Below are positions 17,246 to 25,728 of a stretch of 64,000 nucleotides of DNA, piece by piece (position 1 is the first letter of the stretch; every line of letters begins with the position of its first letter). Made by a program: the position numbers and the translations under genes. The DNA comes from Bradyrhizobium rifense. Lineage in GTDB: Bacteria; Pseudomonadota; Alphaproteobacteria; Rhizobiales; Xanthobacteraceae. A model generated the notes under the pieces. It did no database searches, was not told the DNA's origin, and saw only the letters and a program-made list of their open reading frames with translations. The stretch covers positions 186,001-250,000 of the forward strand of contig NZ_VSSS01000014.1 of NCBI RefSeq assembly GCF_008123425.1, read 5' to 3'.

Positions 17246-18168
17246 CAATGAGCCCCCATGCGCCGGCCAGTTTCGCGCTCGATCAGTCCGATCAGCGCGA
17301 TCAAGGCGGACGAGAGAACGGCGGCGGCGACCAGCGCCGACCAGAGCTGCACTGTCTGCCCGTAGTAGGAGCCTGAGAGCAGCCGCGCGCCGATGCCGGC
17401 TTCGGCGCCGGTGGGCAATTCGGCGACGATGGCGCCGATCAGCGAAATGGTGACGGCGACCTTGAGGCTCGCGAACAGATAAGGCACCGACGCCGGCCAG
17501 CGCAGCTTCCACAGCACCTGGCGCGGCGTCGCCGACCATGTTCGCATCAGTTCGAGCTGCAGGGGATCGGGCGAGATAAAGCCCTTCACCATGCCGATGG
17601 CGACGGGAAAGAAGCACAGATAGGCCGAGATGATCGATTTCGGCAGCAATCCGTGCAGTCCCAGTGCCCCCAGCACCACGATGAAGATCGGCGCCAAGGC
17701 CAGCACCGGCACCATCTGCGAGCAGATGATCCAGGGTAGTAAGCTCCGCTCCAGCACTCGGCTGTGTACGATCAGCAGAGCCAGCACGATCCCGAACAAC
17801 GCGCCGAGCAGGAAGCCGAGCAAGGTCGCCGACAATGTCACCAGCGAATGGTAGACGAGGCTGCGCGGCGCCAGCGGCGGATAGCCGAACACGGAATCGA
17901 GGAACGCCGAGGCGATCTGGTGCGGTGCCGGCAGCAGTGGCCGCTCGGCATCCATCGTGCCAGCGAGCACGTCGCTCATGGCATACGGCGTCTCTTCGCG
18001 CTCGAAGCCGTCCCGGACCAGCGACCAGTTCATGGCGACGGCCGCGACGTACCAGATCGCGACCAGCGCCAGCACCATGGTGAGGACCGGCGCGTAACGT
18101 GCGACCAGGGGATGATCCCTAAGCGTGCGCGCGGGACGCAAGAGCAAAGCGAGCGAGCTACTCGTCAT
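17245..18168 (-). CDS. ABC transporter permease (NitT/TauT type)
   Basis: This 307-residue inner-membrane permease has about six or seven helices. The EAA loop reads MRTWSATPRQVLWKLRWPASVP, and the segment LIGAIVAELPTG is conserved in the nitrate/taurine/thiamine-precursor importer family. The ATG at 18168 overlaps the end of the ATPase gene by 11 bases; longer in-frame sequence upstream shadows the ATPase. A long periplasmic loop (about residues 50-80) follows the first helix. Confidence 0.88.
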   Translation of the reverse strand: MTSSSLALLLRPARTLRDHPLVARYAPVLTMVLALVAIWYVAAVAMNWSLVRDGFEREETPYAMSDVLAGTMDAERPLLPAPHQIASAFLDSVFGYPPLAPRSLVYHSLVTLSATLLGFLLGALFGIVLALLIVHSRVLERSLLPWIICSQMVPVLALAPIFIVVLGALGLHGLLPKSIISAYLCFFPVAIGMVKGFISPDPLQLELMRTWSATPRQVLWKLRWPASVPYLFASLKVAVTISLIGAIVAELPTGAEAGIGARLLSGSYYGQTVQLWSALVAAAVLSSALIALIGLIERETGRRMGAH

Positions 18169-18991
18169 AGGAGTGCCCCGCGCGCAGGCCGTTGCGGACG
18201 CGCTGCGCCACCTTAAGGAATTCCGGCGTCTCGCGGATTTCCAAGGACCGCTCTGCCGGGAAATCGCAGTCGATGACATCGATGATGCGGCCCGGGCGCG
18301 GCGACATCACCACGATCCTGGTCGACAGGAACACCGCTTCCGGAATCGAATGGGTCACGAACAGCACGGTTTTGCCGGTCGACTTCCAGAGCTGGAGGAG
18401 TTGCTCGTTGAGGTGATCGCGCACGATTTCGTCGAGCGCGCCGAACGGCTCGTCCATCAGCAGCAGCGCCGGATCGAAGGACAATGCGCGCGCGATCGAG
18501 ACACGCTGCTGCATACCCCCGGAGAGCTGCCAGGGAAACTTGCGCTCGAAGCCGGTGAGGTTGACCATCGACAGATAGCGCTCGACTCGCTGCTGCTGCT
18601 CGATCTCGGAATAGCCCATGATCTCCAGCGGCAGCTTCAGGTTCTTCTCGATGGTCCGCCAGGGGAACAGCGCCGGCGCCTGGAACACATAGCCGTAGCT
18701 TCGGGCAAGACGCGCCCCTTCCGCGCTCATGCCGTTCACCATGAGCGTGCCGGAGGAGGGCTGCTGCAAATCGGCGATCACCCGCAGCATCGTGGTCTTG
18801 CCGCAGCCGGACGGACCGATGAAGGAGACGAACTCGCCCTCGGCGACTTGCAGATTGACGTCGGAGAGCGCCTCGACCCGACCGTCGGCCGTGTCGAACG
18901 TCAGCGAGATACTTTGTGCATCGACGACGAGCCGCCTTGGGGCGTGGTCCGCGATCGGTTCGTCGGGTATGGAAAGACTTGGCTTTGGCAT
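18158..18991 (-). CDS. ABC transporter ATP-binding protein (NitT/TauT type)
   Basis: This 277-residue ATPase has Walker A GPSGCGKTT, signature LSGGMQQR, Walker B LLLMDEPFGALDE and the switch histidine in FVTHSIPEA, all intact. I chose the ATG at 18991 (MPKPSLSIPDEP) because the sequence before it lacks conservation. It is the first gene of the minus-strand importer operon, divergent from the molybdenum hydroxylase operon across a 198-bp promoter region. Both are therefore probably induced together. Confidence 0.9.
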   Translation of the reverse strand: MPKPSLSIPDEPIADHAPRRLVVDAQSISLTFDTADGRVEALSDVNLQVAEGEFVSFIGPSGCGKTTMLRVIADLQQPSSGTLMVNGMSAEGARLARSYGYVFQAPALFPWRTIEKNLKLPLEIMGYSEIEQQQRVERYLSMVNLTGFERKFPWQLSGGMQQRVSIARALSFDPALLLMDEPFGALDEIVRDHLNEQLLQLWKSTGKTVLFVTHSIPEAVFLSTRIVVMSPRPGRIIDVIDCDFPAERSLEIRETPEFLKVAQRVRNGLRAGHSYDE

Positions 18992-19189
18992 GGCGATGCG
19001 AAATATTGTCGCAAATGAGGATTGTCGTGGCGCGCCCAATGTTTGCGCAGGTGGGAAGCATAATAAGCAGGTTTTTGTCTGATTTCGAAGCAATTGACGC
19101 GCGGGTGGCTTTTGACTTGCCTCGTTCACAGCAGATAGTTTCGTGTTCGCTTTCGCAACAAGCGCGCGAGCCCTCGATATGCGAGCCAT

Positions 19190-20068
19190 ATGAAGCCTGC
19201 TCCCTTCAAATTCGTCGCGGCGTCGTCGCTCGACCACGCACTTGCGCTGAAGGCCGAACATGGCGACGAAGCGCGCTTTCTCGCGGGCGGCCAAAGCCTT
19301 ATCCCGGCGATGAATTTTCGCCTGGCGCGGCCTTCGGTGCTGATCGATATCAATGCGCTCACCGGGCTTGCCGGCATCGATCGCTCGGAGACGGGTCAGG
19401 TCAGGGTAGGTGCCCTGACGCGCTACCGGGCGCTTGAGCGGGATGGCGATTTTCTAAGGGCGTGTCCGCTGTTCGCTGACGCGCTGCCGCATATCGCGCA
19501 TCCGCAGATCCGCAACCGTGGTACCATCGGCGGCAATCTCTCCCACGCCGATCCGGCTTCGGAGCTGCCGGCGCTCGCGGTCGCCATGCAGGCGGAGATG
19601 CGGATCAGGTCGGCGGCAGGCGGGCGAACGGTGGCGGCGTCCGACTTCTTCGCCGGCCTGCTCACCACCGATCTCGCCAGCGACGAGATGCTGGTCGATA
19701 TCACCTTTCCCGTCCTGGCCCCACGCAGCGGCGCCTGTTTCATGGAAATCGCGCGCCGCCGCGGCGATTTCGCCATCGCCGGCGTCGCGGCCATTGTGAC
19801 GTTAGACGAGGAGCGCCGCTGTGCGAGCGTCCGGCTCGCGCTCTGCGGTGTCGGCGAGACGCCGGTGGATGCCGGCGCCGCCACCTCGCCGATGCTCGGC
19901 AGCCGCGTGACGGGCGAGGTGATCGACACGGTCGCCGCTGGCGTGCGGGAGCTCATCGCGCCGTCCGGCAACGTTCACGGCAGCCCGGACTACCAGCGGC
20001 ACGTGGCCGGCGTGCTGGTCCAGCGCGCCATCCGCACCGCTCATCAACGGATTGGCCATGCAGCCTGA
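19190..20068 (+). CDS. FAD-binding subunit of molybdenum hydroxylase (CoxM-like)
   Basis: This 292-residue medium subunit of the xanthine dehydrogenase/CO dehydrogenase family has the FAD motifs AGGQSLIPAMNFRLARP (about residues 32-48) and TIGGNLSHADPASELP (about 112-127), followed by a CO_deh_flav_C domain. It passes electrons from the iron-sulfur subunit to NAD+ or another acceptor. It opens a seven-gene + strand operon with overlapping or abutting genes (FAD, Fe-S, Mo, ring-opening amidohydrolase, FAD monooxygenase, VOC, amidase). The gene order FAD-FeS-Mo differs from the IorAB pair at 8.2 kb. Confidence 0.92.
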   Translation: MKPAPFKFVAASSLDHALALKAEHGDEARFLAGGQSLIPAMNFRLARPSVLIDINALTGLAGIDRSETGQVRVGALTRYRALERDGDFLRACPLFADALPHIAHPQIRNRGTIGGNLSHADPASELPALAVAMQAEMRIRSAAGGRTVAASDFFAGLLTTDLASDEMLVDITFPVLAPRSGACFMEIARRRGDFAIAGVAAIVTLDEERRCASVRLALCGVGETPVDAGAATSPMLGSRVTGEVIDTVAAGVRELIAPSGNVHGSPDYQRHVAGVLVQRAIRTAHQRIGHAA

Positions 20069-20549
20069 CCAGCATGAGATCGAGTTTACGGTGAATGGCA
20101 CCCATTATCGGCGCATGGTCGAATCGCGCATGCTGCTGTCCGATTTCCTGCGTCATGAGCTGGGGCTCGCCGGCACCCATGTCGGCTGCGAGCACGGCGT
20201 GTGCGGGGCTTGCACCATCCTTCTCGACGGCCATCCGGTCCGTTCCTGCCTGATGCTCGCGGTGCAGGCCAATGGCCGCGCGCTTGCGACGGTCGAGGGG
20301 CTGGCGTCAGCGAGCGGCGAGCTGCATCCGGTGCAGCAGGCAATGCACGCGCATCACGGCCTGCAATGCGGCTACTGCACGCCCGGGATCCTGATGACCA
20401 TGACGGCCTATCTGGCGGAGCATCCGTCACCATCGGAGGACGAGGTGCGCGAGGCGCTGTCCGGCAATCTCTGCCGCTGCACCGGCTATCAGAACATCGT
20501 CGATGCGATGATGGATGCGGCTGCGCGGATGCGGGAGGCGGCGCCATGA
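20058..20549 (+). CDS. (2Fe-2S)-binding subunit of molybdenum hydroxylase (CoxS-like)
   Basis: This 163-residue small subunit has both iron-sulfur motifs: CEHGVCGACTILLDG for the ferredoxin-type cluster and CGYCTPG...CRCTGYQ for the second. The ATG at 20058 overlaps the end of the FAD subunit by 11 bases, and its own stop overlaps the next start (ATGA). It is a second, separate Fe-S subunit from the one at 8175, adapted to a three-subunit enzyme. Confidence 0.92.
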   Translation: MQPDQHEIEFTVNGTHYRRMVESRMLLSDFLRHELGLAGTHVGCEHGVCGACTILLDGHPVRSCLMLAVQANGRALATVEGLASASGELHPVQQAMHAHHGLQCGYCTPGILMTMTAYLAEHPSPSEDEVREALSGNLCRCTGYQNIVDAMMDAAARMREAAP

Positions 20550-22891
20550 GCACCCGCTTCTTCGGCGCGCCGGTCAAGCGCAATGAGGACAGGAAGCTCC
20601 TGACCGGACAGGCGCTGTTCATCGACGATGTCGAGCTGCCGGGCATGCTGCATGTCGCTTTCCTGCGCAGTCAGGTTGCTCATGCCCGCCTCAAGCATAT
20701 CGACGTATCGCGCGCACGGAAGCGGGCGGGCATCGTCGCGGTCTATGTTGCCGAGGACTATGGCGACTATTGGCAGCCCGGTCCGCTTCTGGTGCAGCCG
20801 CCGCCGATTCCGGGAAGCACCTTCAATCCGCGAACCCAGGTGCCGCTCGCCAGGGACAAGGTGCGCTATGTCGGCGAGCCGCTGGCCGTTGTCGTCGCTG
20901 AGAGCCGTTACCTCGCCGAGGATGCGCTGGACGATATCGATGTGGAGCTGGAGCAGCTATCCGCGGTCGTCGACATCGAGCAGGCGCTGACGTCCTCATC
21001 GGCGTGGGTCCACGACGATCTCGGCTCGAATGTCGCAGCCCATGTCCACCAGGTCAAAGGCGACTATCGCAAGGCTGCCGCGAACGCGCACATCATCCTC
21101 AAGCGCCGCTTTCGCTACGAGCACGGCATCTCCTCGCCGATCGAGACTCGCGGCGTGGTCGCGCAGTGGAATGCGCGCGGTCAGCAGATGACGATCTGGG
21201 ATACGACCCAGGCGCCGGTCTTCATCCGCAACGGTCTTGCCGCCATGCTCGGCCTCGGCGAGCGGCAGGTGCGCGTCATCGCGCCCTTCGTCGGCGGCGG
21301 CTTTGGGCCGAAGATCATGATGTTCTATCCGGAAGAGGTGGCGCTGCCCTGGATCTCCATGCGGCTCAACCGTCCGGTCAAGTGGATCGAGGACCGACTC
21401 GAGCATTTCGTTGCGACCACGCATGAGCGCGGCCAAATTCACGACGCCGAGATCGCCGTCGCGGCCGACGGCCGCATCCTCGGCGTCAAGGACGTCTTCC
21501 TGCACGACACCGGCGCCTACAACCCTTACGGCCTGACAGTGCCGATCAACAGCCAGTGCACGCTGCTCGGCCCCTACGTGATCCCGGCCTATGACAGCAC
21601 GTTCACGGCCGTGTTCACCAATCTGCCGATCGTCACGCCCTATCGGGGCGCCGGGAGACAGCACGGTGTTTTCGTGATTGAGCGGCTGCTTGATCTCGCC
21701 GCGCGGGAGCTCAACATCGATCGCGCGGAGATCCGGCGGCGCAACCTGATTCCGCCGGACGCCTTTCCATACAACAACGAGATCATCTTCCAGGACTTCG
21801 CGCCGCTCAGCTATGACAGCGGCAATTACGAGCCGGTGCTCGCCAAGGCGCTCGACGCGATCGGATATCAGTACTTCCTGAAGGAGGAGCAGCCCAGGCT
21901 CCGCGAGGAAGGACGCTGCGTCGGTATCGGCATCGCCTGCTACGTCGAGGGCACTGGCATCGGCCCGTATGAGGGCGCCAAGGTGCAGGTGCAGACCAAC
22001 GGCAAGGTGAATGTCGCGACCGGCATCGGCACCCAGGGGCAGGGGCATTTCACGAGCTTCGCCCAGATCGTCGCCGACCAGCTCGGCGTCGATCCGGCTG
22101 ACGTCGATATTGTCACCGGTGACACCGACCAGTTCTACTGGGGCGCCGGTACCTTTGCGAGCCGCGGCGCGGTGGTGGCGGGGAACGCCGTCAGCGCGGC
22201 GTCGTCCGTGGTCAGGCAGAAGGCCTTGAAGCTCGCGGCCGACGCCTTCGAATGCGCCGAGGAGGACCTCGTCCTGGCCGACGGAAAAGTGTCGATCGCA
22301 GGGATTCCCGGAAAGTTCATCCGCCTCGGCGAGCTTGCGCAGCGCGCCAATCCGATGCGCGGTGCGGTGAAGCCGGGCACCGAGCCGGGGCTCGAATCCA
22401 CGCAATATTTCGGTCCGCCCTCCGGCGCGACCGCCAACGGCGTTCATGCCGCGATCGTCGAGATCGATCCGCTGACCTTCGAGCTGAAGGTGCTCAAATA
22501 TGTCGTGGTCCATGATTGCGGCACGGTGATCAATCCGATGATCCTCGAAGGCCAGATCCATGGCGGCGTCGCGCAAGGCATCGGCAACGCCTTCTTCGAG
22601 AAGCTCGCCTTCGACGATCAGGGCCAGCTTCTCAATGCTTCGCTCGCCGACTATCTGCTGCCGACCGCGCTCGACGTGCCACGCATGGAGCTTGACCATA
22701 CGGTGACGCCGTCGCCGCTCAATCCGCTCGGCATCAAGGGCGCAGGTGAGGCGGGAGCCATTCCGGTGGGGGCCGTGTTCGCGCAGGCGATCGAGGATGC
22801 GCTCCAGCTCACCTCGCGCAAGCTCGAGCTGTTGGAGATTCCGCTGAGCCCGAGCCGGTTGTTCGAGCTGACACGACAGGAGGCCCCATGA
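20546..22891 (+). CDS. molybdopterin-binding subunit of xanthine dehydrogenase-family hydroxylase
   Basis: This 781-residue large subunit has active-site loop PYRGAGR (form II, as in hydroxylases of N-heteroaromatics and unlike the AYRCSFR loop of true CO dehydrogenase). The C-terminal GIKGAGEAGAIP segment contains the catalytic glutamate. It hydroxylates a carbon next to a ring nitrogen using water. The next gene encodes a cyanuric acid hydrolase/barbiturase-family enzyme four bases in. A substrate such as uracil, a pyrimidine-like ring or a triazine-like ring is therefore a reasonable guess, comparable in logic to uracil/thymine dehydrogenase feeding barbiturase. Confidence 0.9.
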   Translation: MSTRFFGAPVKRNEDRKLLTGQALFIDDVELPGMLHVAFLRSQVAHARLKHIDVSRARKRAGIVAVYVAEDYGDYWQPGPLLVQPPPIPGSTFNPRTQVPLARDKVRYVGEPLAVVVAESRYLAEDALDDIDVELEQLSAVVDIEQALTSSSAWVHDDLGSNVAAHVHQVKGDYRKAAANAHIILKRRFRYEHGISSPIETRGVVAQWNARGQQMTIWDTTQAPVFIRNGLAAMLGLGERQVRVIAPFVGGGFGPKIMMFYPEEVALPWISMRLNRPVKWIEDRLEHFVATTHERGQIHDAEIAVAADGRILGVKDVFLHDTGAYNPYGLTVPINSQCTLLGPYVIPAYDSTFTAVFTNLPIVTPYRGAGRQHGVFVIERLLDLAARELNIDRAEIRRRNLIPPDAFPYNNEIIFQDFAPLSYDSGNYEPVLAKALDAIGYQYFLKEEQPRLREEGRCVGIGIACYVEGTGIGPYEGAKVQVQTNGKVNVATGIGTQGQGHFTSFAQIVADQLGVDPADVDIVTGDTDQFYWGAGTFASRGAVVAGNAVSAASSVVRQKALKLAADAFECAEEDLVLADGKVSIAGIPGKFIRLGELAQRANPMRGAVKPGTEPGLESTQYFGPPSGATANGVHAAIVEIDPLTFELKVLKYVVVHDCGTVINPMILEGQIHGGVAQGIGNAFFEKLAFDDQGQLLNASLADYLLPTALDVPRMELDHTVTPSPLNPLGIKGAGEAGAIPVGAVFAQAIEDALQLTSRKLELLEIPLSPSRLFELTRQEAP

Positions 22892-24003
22892 GAACGGCAC
22901 GCGTGTTTCGCCTTTCGATGGCCCATCCTGGCGATCTCTCCGAGCTCGACGGTCTGATTGTGAGTGGCACGATCAAGGCGGCCGACGTTGCGGCCATCAT
23001 CGGCAAGACCGAGGGCAATGGCGGCGTCAACGACTTCACCCGCGGCTACTTTACCCAGACGCTGATGGCGCTGCTGTCGAAGCATCTCGGAAGGCCGGCC
23101 GCCGAGCTAGTCCGCGAGGTTCCCTGCGTGCTGTCCGGTGGCACCGAGGGCGTGATGAGCCCGCATTACAGCGTCTTCTGCGTCAGCGAGGGCGAAGCCG
23201 CAAAGCGGTATCCCTCGGCGCTCGCGATCGGCACCGCCTTCAGCGCGCCGGTTCCGGCCGAGGATGTTGGCCGGAGCGCGCATGTCGAGAGCGTGGCGGC
23301 GACCGTGCGCGCAGCGATTCTCGGCGCCGGAATCGAGAGGGCCGAGGACGTGCATTTCGTGCAGGTGAAATGCCCCTGCGTGACGGTGGCGCGGGCGGCC
23401 GCGGCCATCGCCGCCGGCAAGACGCCGCTGACCAGCGACCCCAACAAGTCGATGGCGTTTGCGCGCGCCGCGGGCGCCTTTGGCGTTGCGCTCGGGCTGT
23501 CCGAGATCAAACCGGACGACTTTACCGATGCTTCGCTGCTCGCAGATTTTGCGATCCAGTCGCCGCGTGCCAGCATTTCCTCGGGCGTCGAGGTCGAAAG
23601 CAACGAGGTCGTGGTGCTCGGCAACAGCCCGAACTGGGCGGGCGATTTGCGCATCGCGCACCGGCCAATGAGCGATGCACTCGATATCGGTGGGGTCGTC
23701 GACGTGCTCGCCGATCTCGGCTTCGCGGCCAGCCCGCAGGTTTCCGCTGCCGATGCCACGCGCATCTCCTCGGTGCTGGTCAAATGCGAGCCGGACCGGC
23801 GCGGCCGGATCCGCGGTCACCGCCACACCATGCTCGACGACACCGACATCAACGCACAGCGCCACATCCGCGGCGCGGTTGCCGGCCTCGTTGCCGGCGT
23901 GATCGGCGATGGACGCATTTTCGTCTCGGGCGGTGCCGAGCATCAGGGGCCGGATGGCGGCGGCCTGATCGCCGTGATCGCGTCGCAGGAAGGGGCTGGC
24001 TAG
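22888..24003 (+). CDS. ring-opening amidohydrolase (cyanuric acid hydrolase/barbiturase family)
   Basis: This 371-residue member of the small AtzD/TrzD/barbiturase family has the threefold internal repeat, each repeat with a Lys and a Ser: K40 (GKTEGNGGVND) with S83 (SGGTEGVMSPH), K161 (VQVKCPC) with S231 or S232 (ASISSGVEVE), and K299 (VLVKCEPDRRGRIRGH) with S347 (FVSGGAEHQGPDGGG). All key positions look intact. The enzymes hydrolyse an amide bond in cyanuric acid or barbituric acid, opening the ring. The start overlaps the molybdenum subunit stop, so the hydroxylation product is probably its substrate. Which ring is cut cannot be told by eye. Confidence 0.92.
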   Translation: MRTARVFRLSMAHPGDLSELDGLIVSGTIKAADVAAIIGKTEGNGGVNDFTRGYFTQTLMALLSKHLGRPAAELVREVPCVLSGGTEGVMSPHYSVFCVSEGEAAKRYPSALAIGTAFSAPVPAEDVGRSAHVESVAATVRAAILGAGIERAEDVHFVQVKCPCVTVARAAAAIAAGKTPLTSDPNKSMAFARAAGAFGVALGLSEIKPDDFTDASLLADFAIQSPRASISSGVEVESNEVVVLGNSPNWAGDLRIAHRPMSDALDIGGVVDVLADLGFAASPQVSAADATRISSVLVKCEPDRRGRIRGHRHTMLDDTDINAQRHIRGAVAGLVAGVIGDGRIFVSGGAEHQGPDGGGLIAVIASQEGAG

Positions 24004-25206
24004 ATGCGGATTGTCATCATCGGCGCTGGTGTCGCGGGATGCGTGATGGCGCGGCGGCTCGCAGCTCTCGACGGCGTCGAAGTGACCTGTCTCGAGCGCG
24101 TCAGCCGCGACGACCATTCCGAGGCAGGCACCGGGCTCAATGTCGGGCCGAATGCGGTGAAGGGGCTGCGCGCGGTCGATCCGGAACTTGCCGCGCGCAT
24201 CACCGAGGCGAGCTTCGTCTGGGCCAATTGGCGTATTTCGCTCACCGACGGCACTGTGCTGTTCGATCTGCCGCTCAAGGACGTCGCCGAAGGTCCGGGT
24301 TGGCGGATCCGCTGGTCGGAGCTCTATCGCGTGCTGCGCGAGGCGGCCGGCGCGAGTGTCGCCTATGGCTGCGAGATCACGCAAATCGCGCGCGATGCCG
24401 CCGATCCGCGCAAGACAAAGGTCGCCTGGCGTCAGGATGGCCGCGAGCATCGGCTTGACAGCATCGATCTCTTGATTGCGGCGGACGGCCGCTACTCCGA
24501 TGTGCGGCGGACTATCTCCGGCGAGGCGCCGGTGCGTCTCACGGGCGTCGCGATCTCGCGTCTCCTGGTGCCGGACACCTCGCGCGGCCTGATCGACGAC
24601 TATGAGCAATGGTTCAACGGGCCGAACCGGTTGCTGGCGTTCCGCGTGCCGCCGGATCATGTCTATCTGGCCGGCACGTTCCCGATCGAATCGGAGATCC
24701 CGGAAGCCCGCAAGACGCCCGATGCGCTGCGCGCCGCCTATGCGCCGGCTCACGCGCCGCCGAGTGACCAGGCGCGCTGGCTCGTCGACCAGCTTTGCGA
24801 TGGTGTCGCCGACACGCATTGGGCGCGGATGCAGGAGCATGACTTGCTGTACCGTGCCGCCGACTGCAACGTGCTCTATCTTGGCGACGCCGCTCATGGC
24901 ATGGTGCCGACCCTCGGCCAGGGGGCGACACAGGCGATCGAGGATGCCGCCTTTGCGGCGGCGCTGATCACGCAACGCCACCAGGCCGGCGCGCGCGACG
25001 TCGTCCGGTGGCTTGCGGAGATTGAGGCGCTGCGGTCTGATCGTATGCGCTTCGTCATGGAGTTTTCACTGGCCGCGAGCGACACGATTCTCGCCGGCGG
25101 GGATCCTGTCGCGGGCACGCGCAAGAAGAGCGACGAACCGTTTCGCAACAATCTGAAGGCGCTTTATCGTCAAATCGGCCTGCCGATCGACGGCAGTCAA
25201 GCGTGA
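24004..25206 (+). CDS. FAD-dependent monooxygenase (salicylate hydroxylase-like)
   Basis: This is a 400-residue class A flavin monooxygenase. The dinucleotide motif GAGVAG is at residues 7-12, the ADGRYSDVRR motif is near 161-170, and the FAD-binding GDAAHGMVPTLGQGATQAIEDA is near 297-318. It resembles single-domain hydroxylases acting on salicylate, 6-hydroxynicotinate or urate-like rings rather than the longer MhpA type encoded at 2664. Its ATG directly follows the previous stop. It probably hydroxylates or decarboxylates a ring intermediate of the same pathway. Confidence 0.88.
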   Translation: MRIVIIGAGVAGCVMARRLAALDGVEVTCLERVSRDDHSEAGTGLNVGPNAVKGLRAVDPELAARITEASFVWANWRISLTDGTVLFDLPLKDVAEGPGWRIRWSELYRVLREAAGASVAYGCEITQIARDAADPRKTKVAWRQDGREHRLDSIDLLIAADGRYSDVRRTISGEAPVRLTGVAISRLLVPDTSRGLIDDYEQWFNGPNRLLAFRVPPDHVYLAGTFPIESEIPEARKTPDALRAAYAPAHAPPSDQARWLVDQLCDGVADTHWARMQEHDLLYRAADCNVLYLGDAAHGMVPTLGQGATQAIEDAAFAAALITQRHQAGARDVVRWLAEIEALRSDRMRFVMEFSLAASDTILAGGDPVAGTRKKSDEPFRNNLKALYRQIGLPIDGSQA

Positions 25207-25218
25207 GGAGATATTGAG

Positions 25219-25725
25219 ATGACCGATCTGCCGCTCGCGACCGTCCACGGTCTCTATCACATTGCAATCAAGACCGATGATCTCGCCGCGACCAGGAAGT
25301 TCTGGACCGCCATCATCGGGCTACGCGAATTTCCCCGGCCTGATTTCGGCTATCCCGGCGCCTGGCTCGGCTGCCCTCAGCCGGGCGGGCTCGGCATCAT
25401 CCATGTCTATGCCGGCGGTCCCGCGCTCGGCCCCGAAGGCAAGGCGCCGGCCGGCACGGCGGCCATCGATCACGTCTCGCTGTCTTGTTCGGGCTATCGC
25501 TCCTACGTGACGCGCTTCAAGGCGGCCGGCCTCGATTGGCGCGAGTTCATCGTGCCCGGCACTTCGCTGTGGCAGCTTTTCGTCTATGATCCCTCCGGCG
25601 TGCAGCTCGAGCTGACCTTCGAATCCTTCGGGGAAGGCGAGGAGAAGCCGGACGTGTCGCCGGCCCGCAAATATGTCGCGGGCGCGAGTTTCTTCGACAA
25701 GGCCACCTACCCGAAGCTCGCCTGA
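25219..25725 (+). CDS. VOC family protein (glyoxalase/dioxygenase-like)
   Basis: This 168-residue single-module VOC protein has candidate metal ligands H14 (GLYHIAIKT), a histidine near 90 (AIDHVSLSC) and a glutamate near 133 (VQLELTFE). Proteins this size act as lyases, isomerases or ring-cleaving dioxygenases. It lies 12 bp behind the FAD monooxygenase and 3 bp before the amidase, so it belongs to the heterocycle operon. The reaction is unknown. Confidence 0.8.
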   Translation: MTDLPLATVHGLYHIAIKTDDLAATRKFWTAIIGLREFPRPDFGYPGAWLGCPQPGGLGIIHVYAGGPALGPEGKAPAGTAAIDHVSLSCSGYRSYVTRFKAAGLDWREFIVPGTSLWQLFVYDPSGVQLELTFESFGEGEEKPDVSPARKYVAGASFFDKATYPKLA

Positions 25726-25728
25726 TCG

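Noticed and set aside
20996..22900. 634-codon open frame on the minus strand
   Set aside because: It is the antisense shadow of the molybdenum large subunit gene. It has no recognisable domain, and its low-complexity Arg/Asp/Leu-rich composition is typical of GC-rich antisense frames.
23107..24981. 624-codon open frame on the minus strand
   Set aside because: It is antisense to the ring-opening amidohydrolase and FAD monooxygenase genes, both of which have clear family motifs. No product is recognisable on the minus strand.
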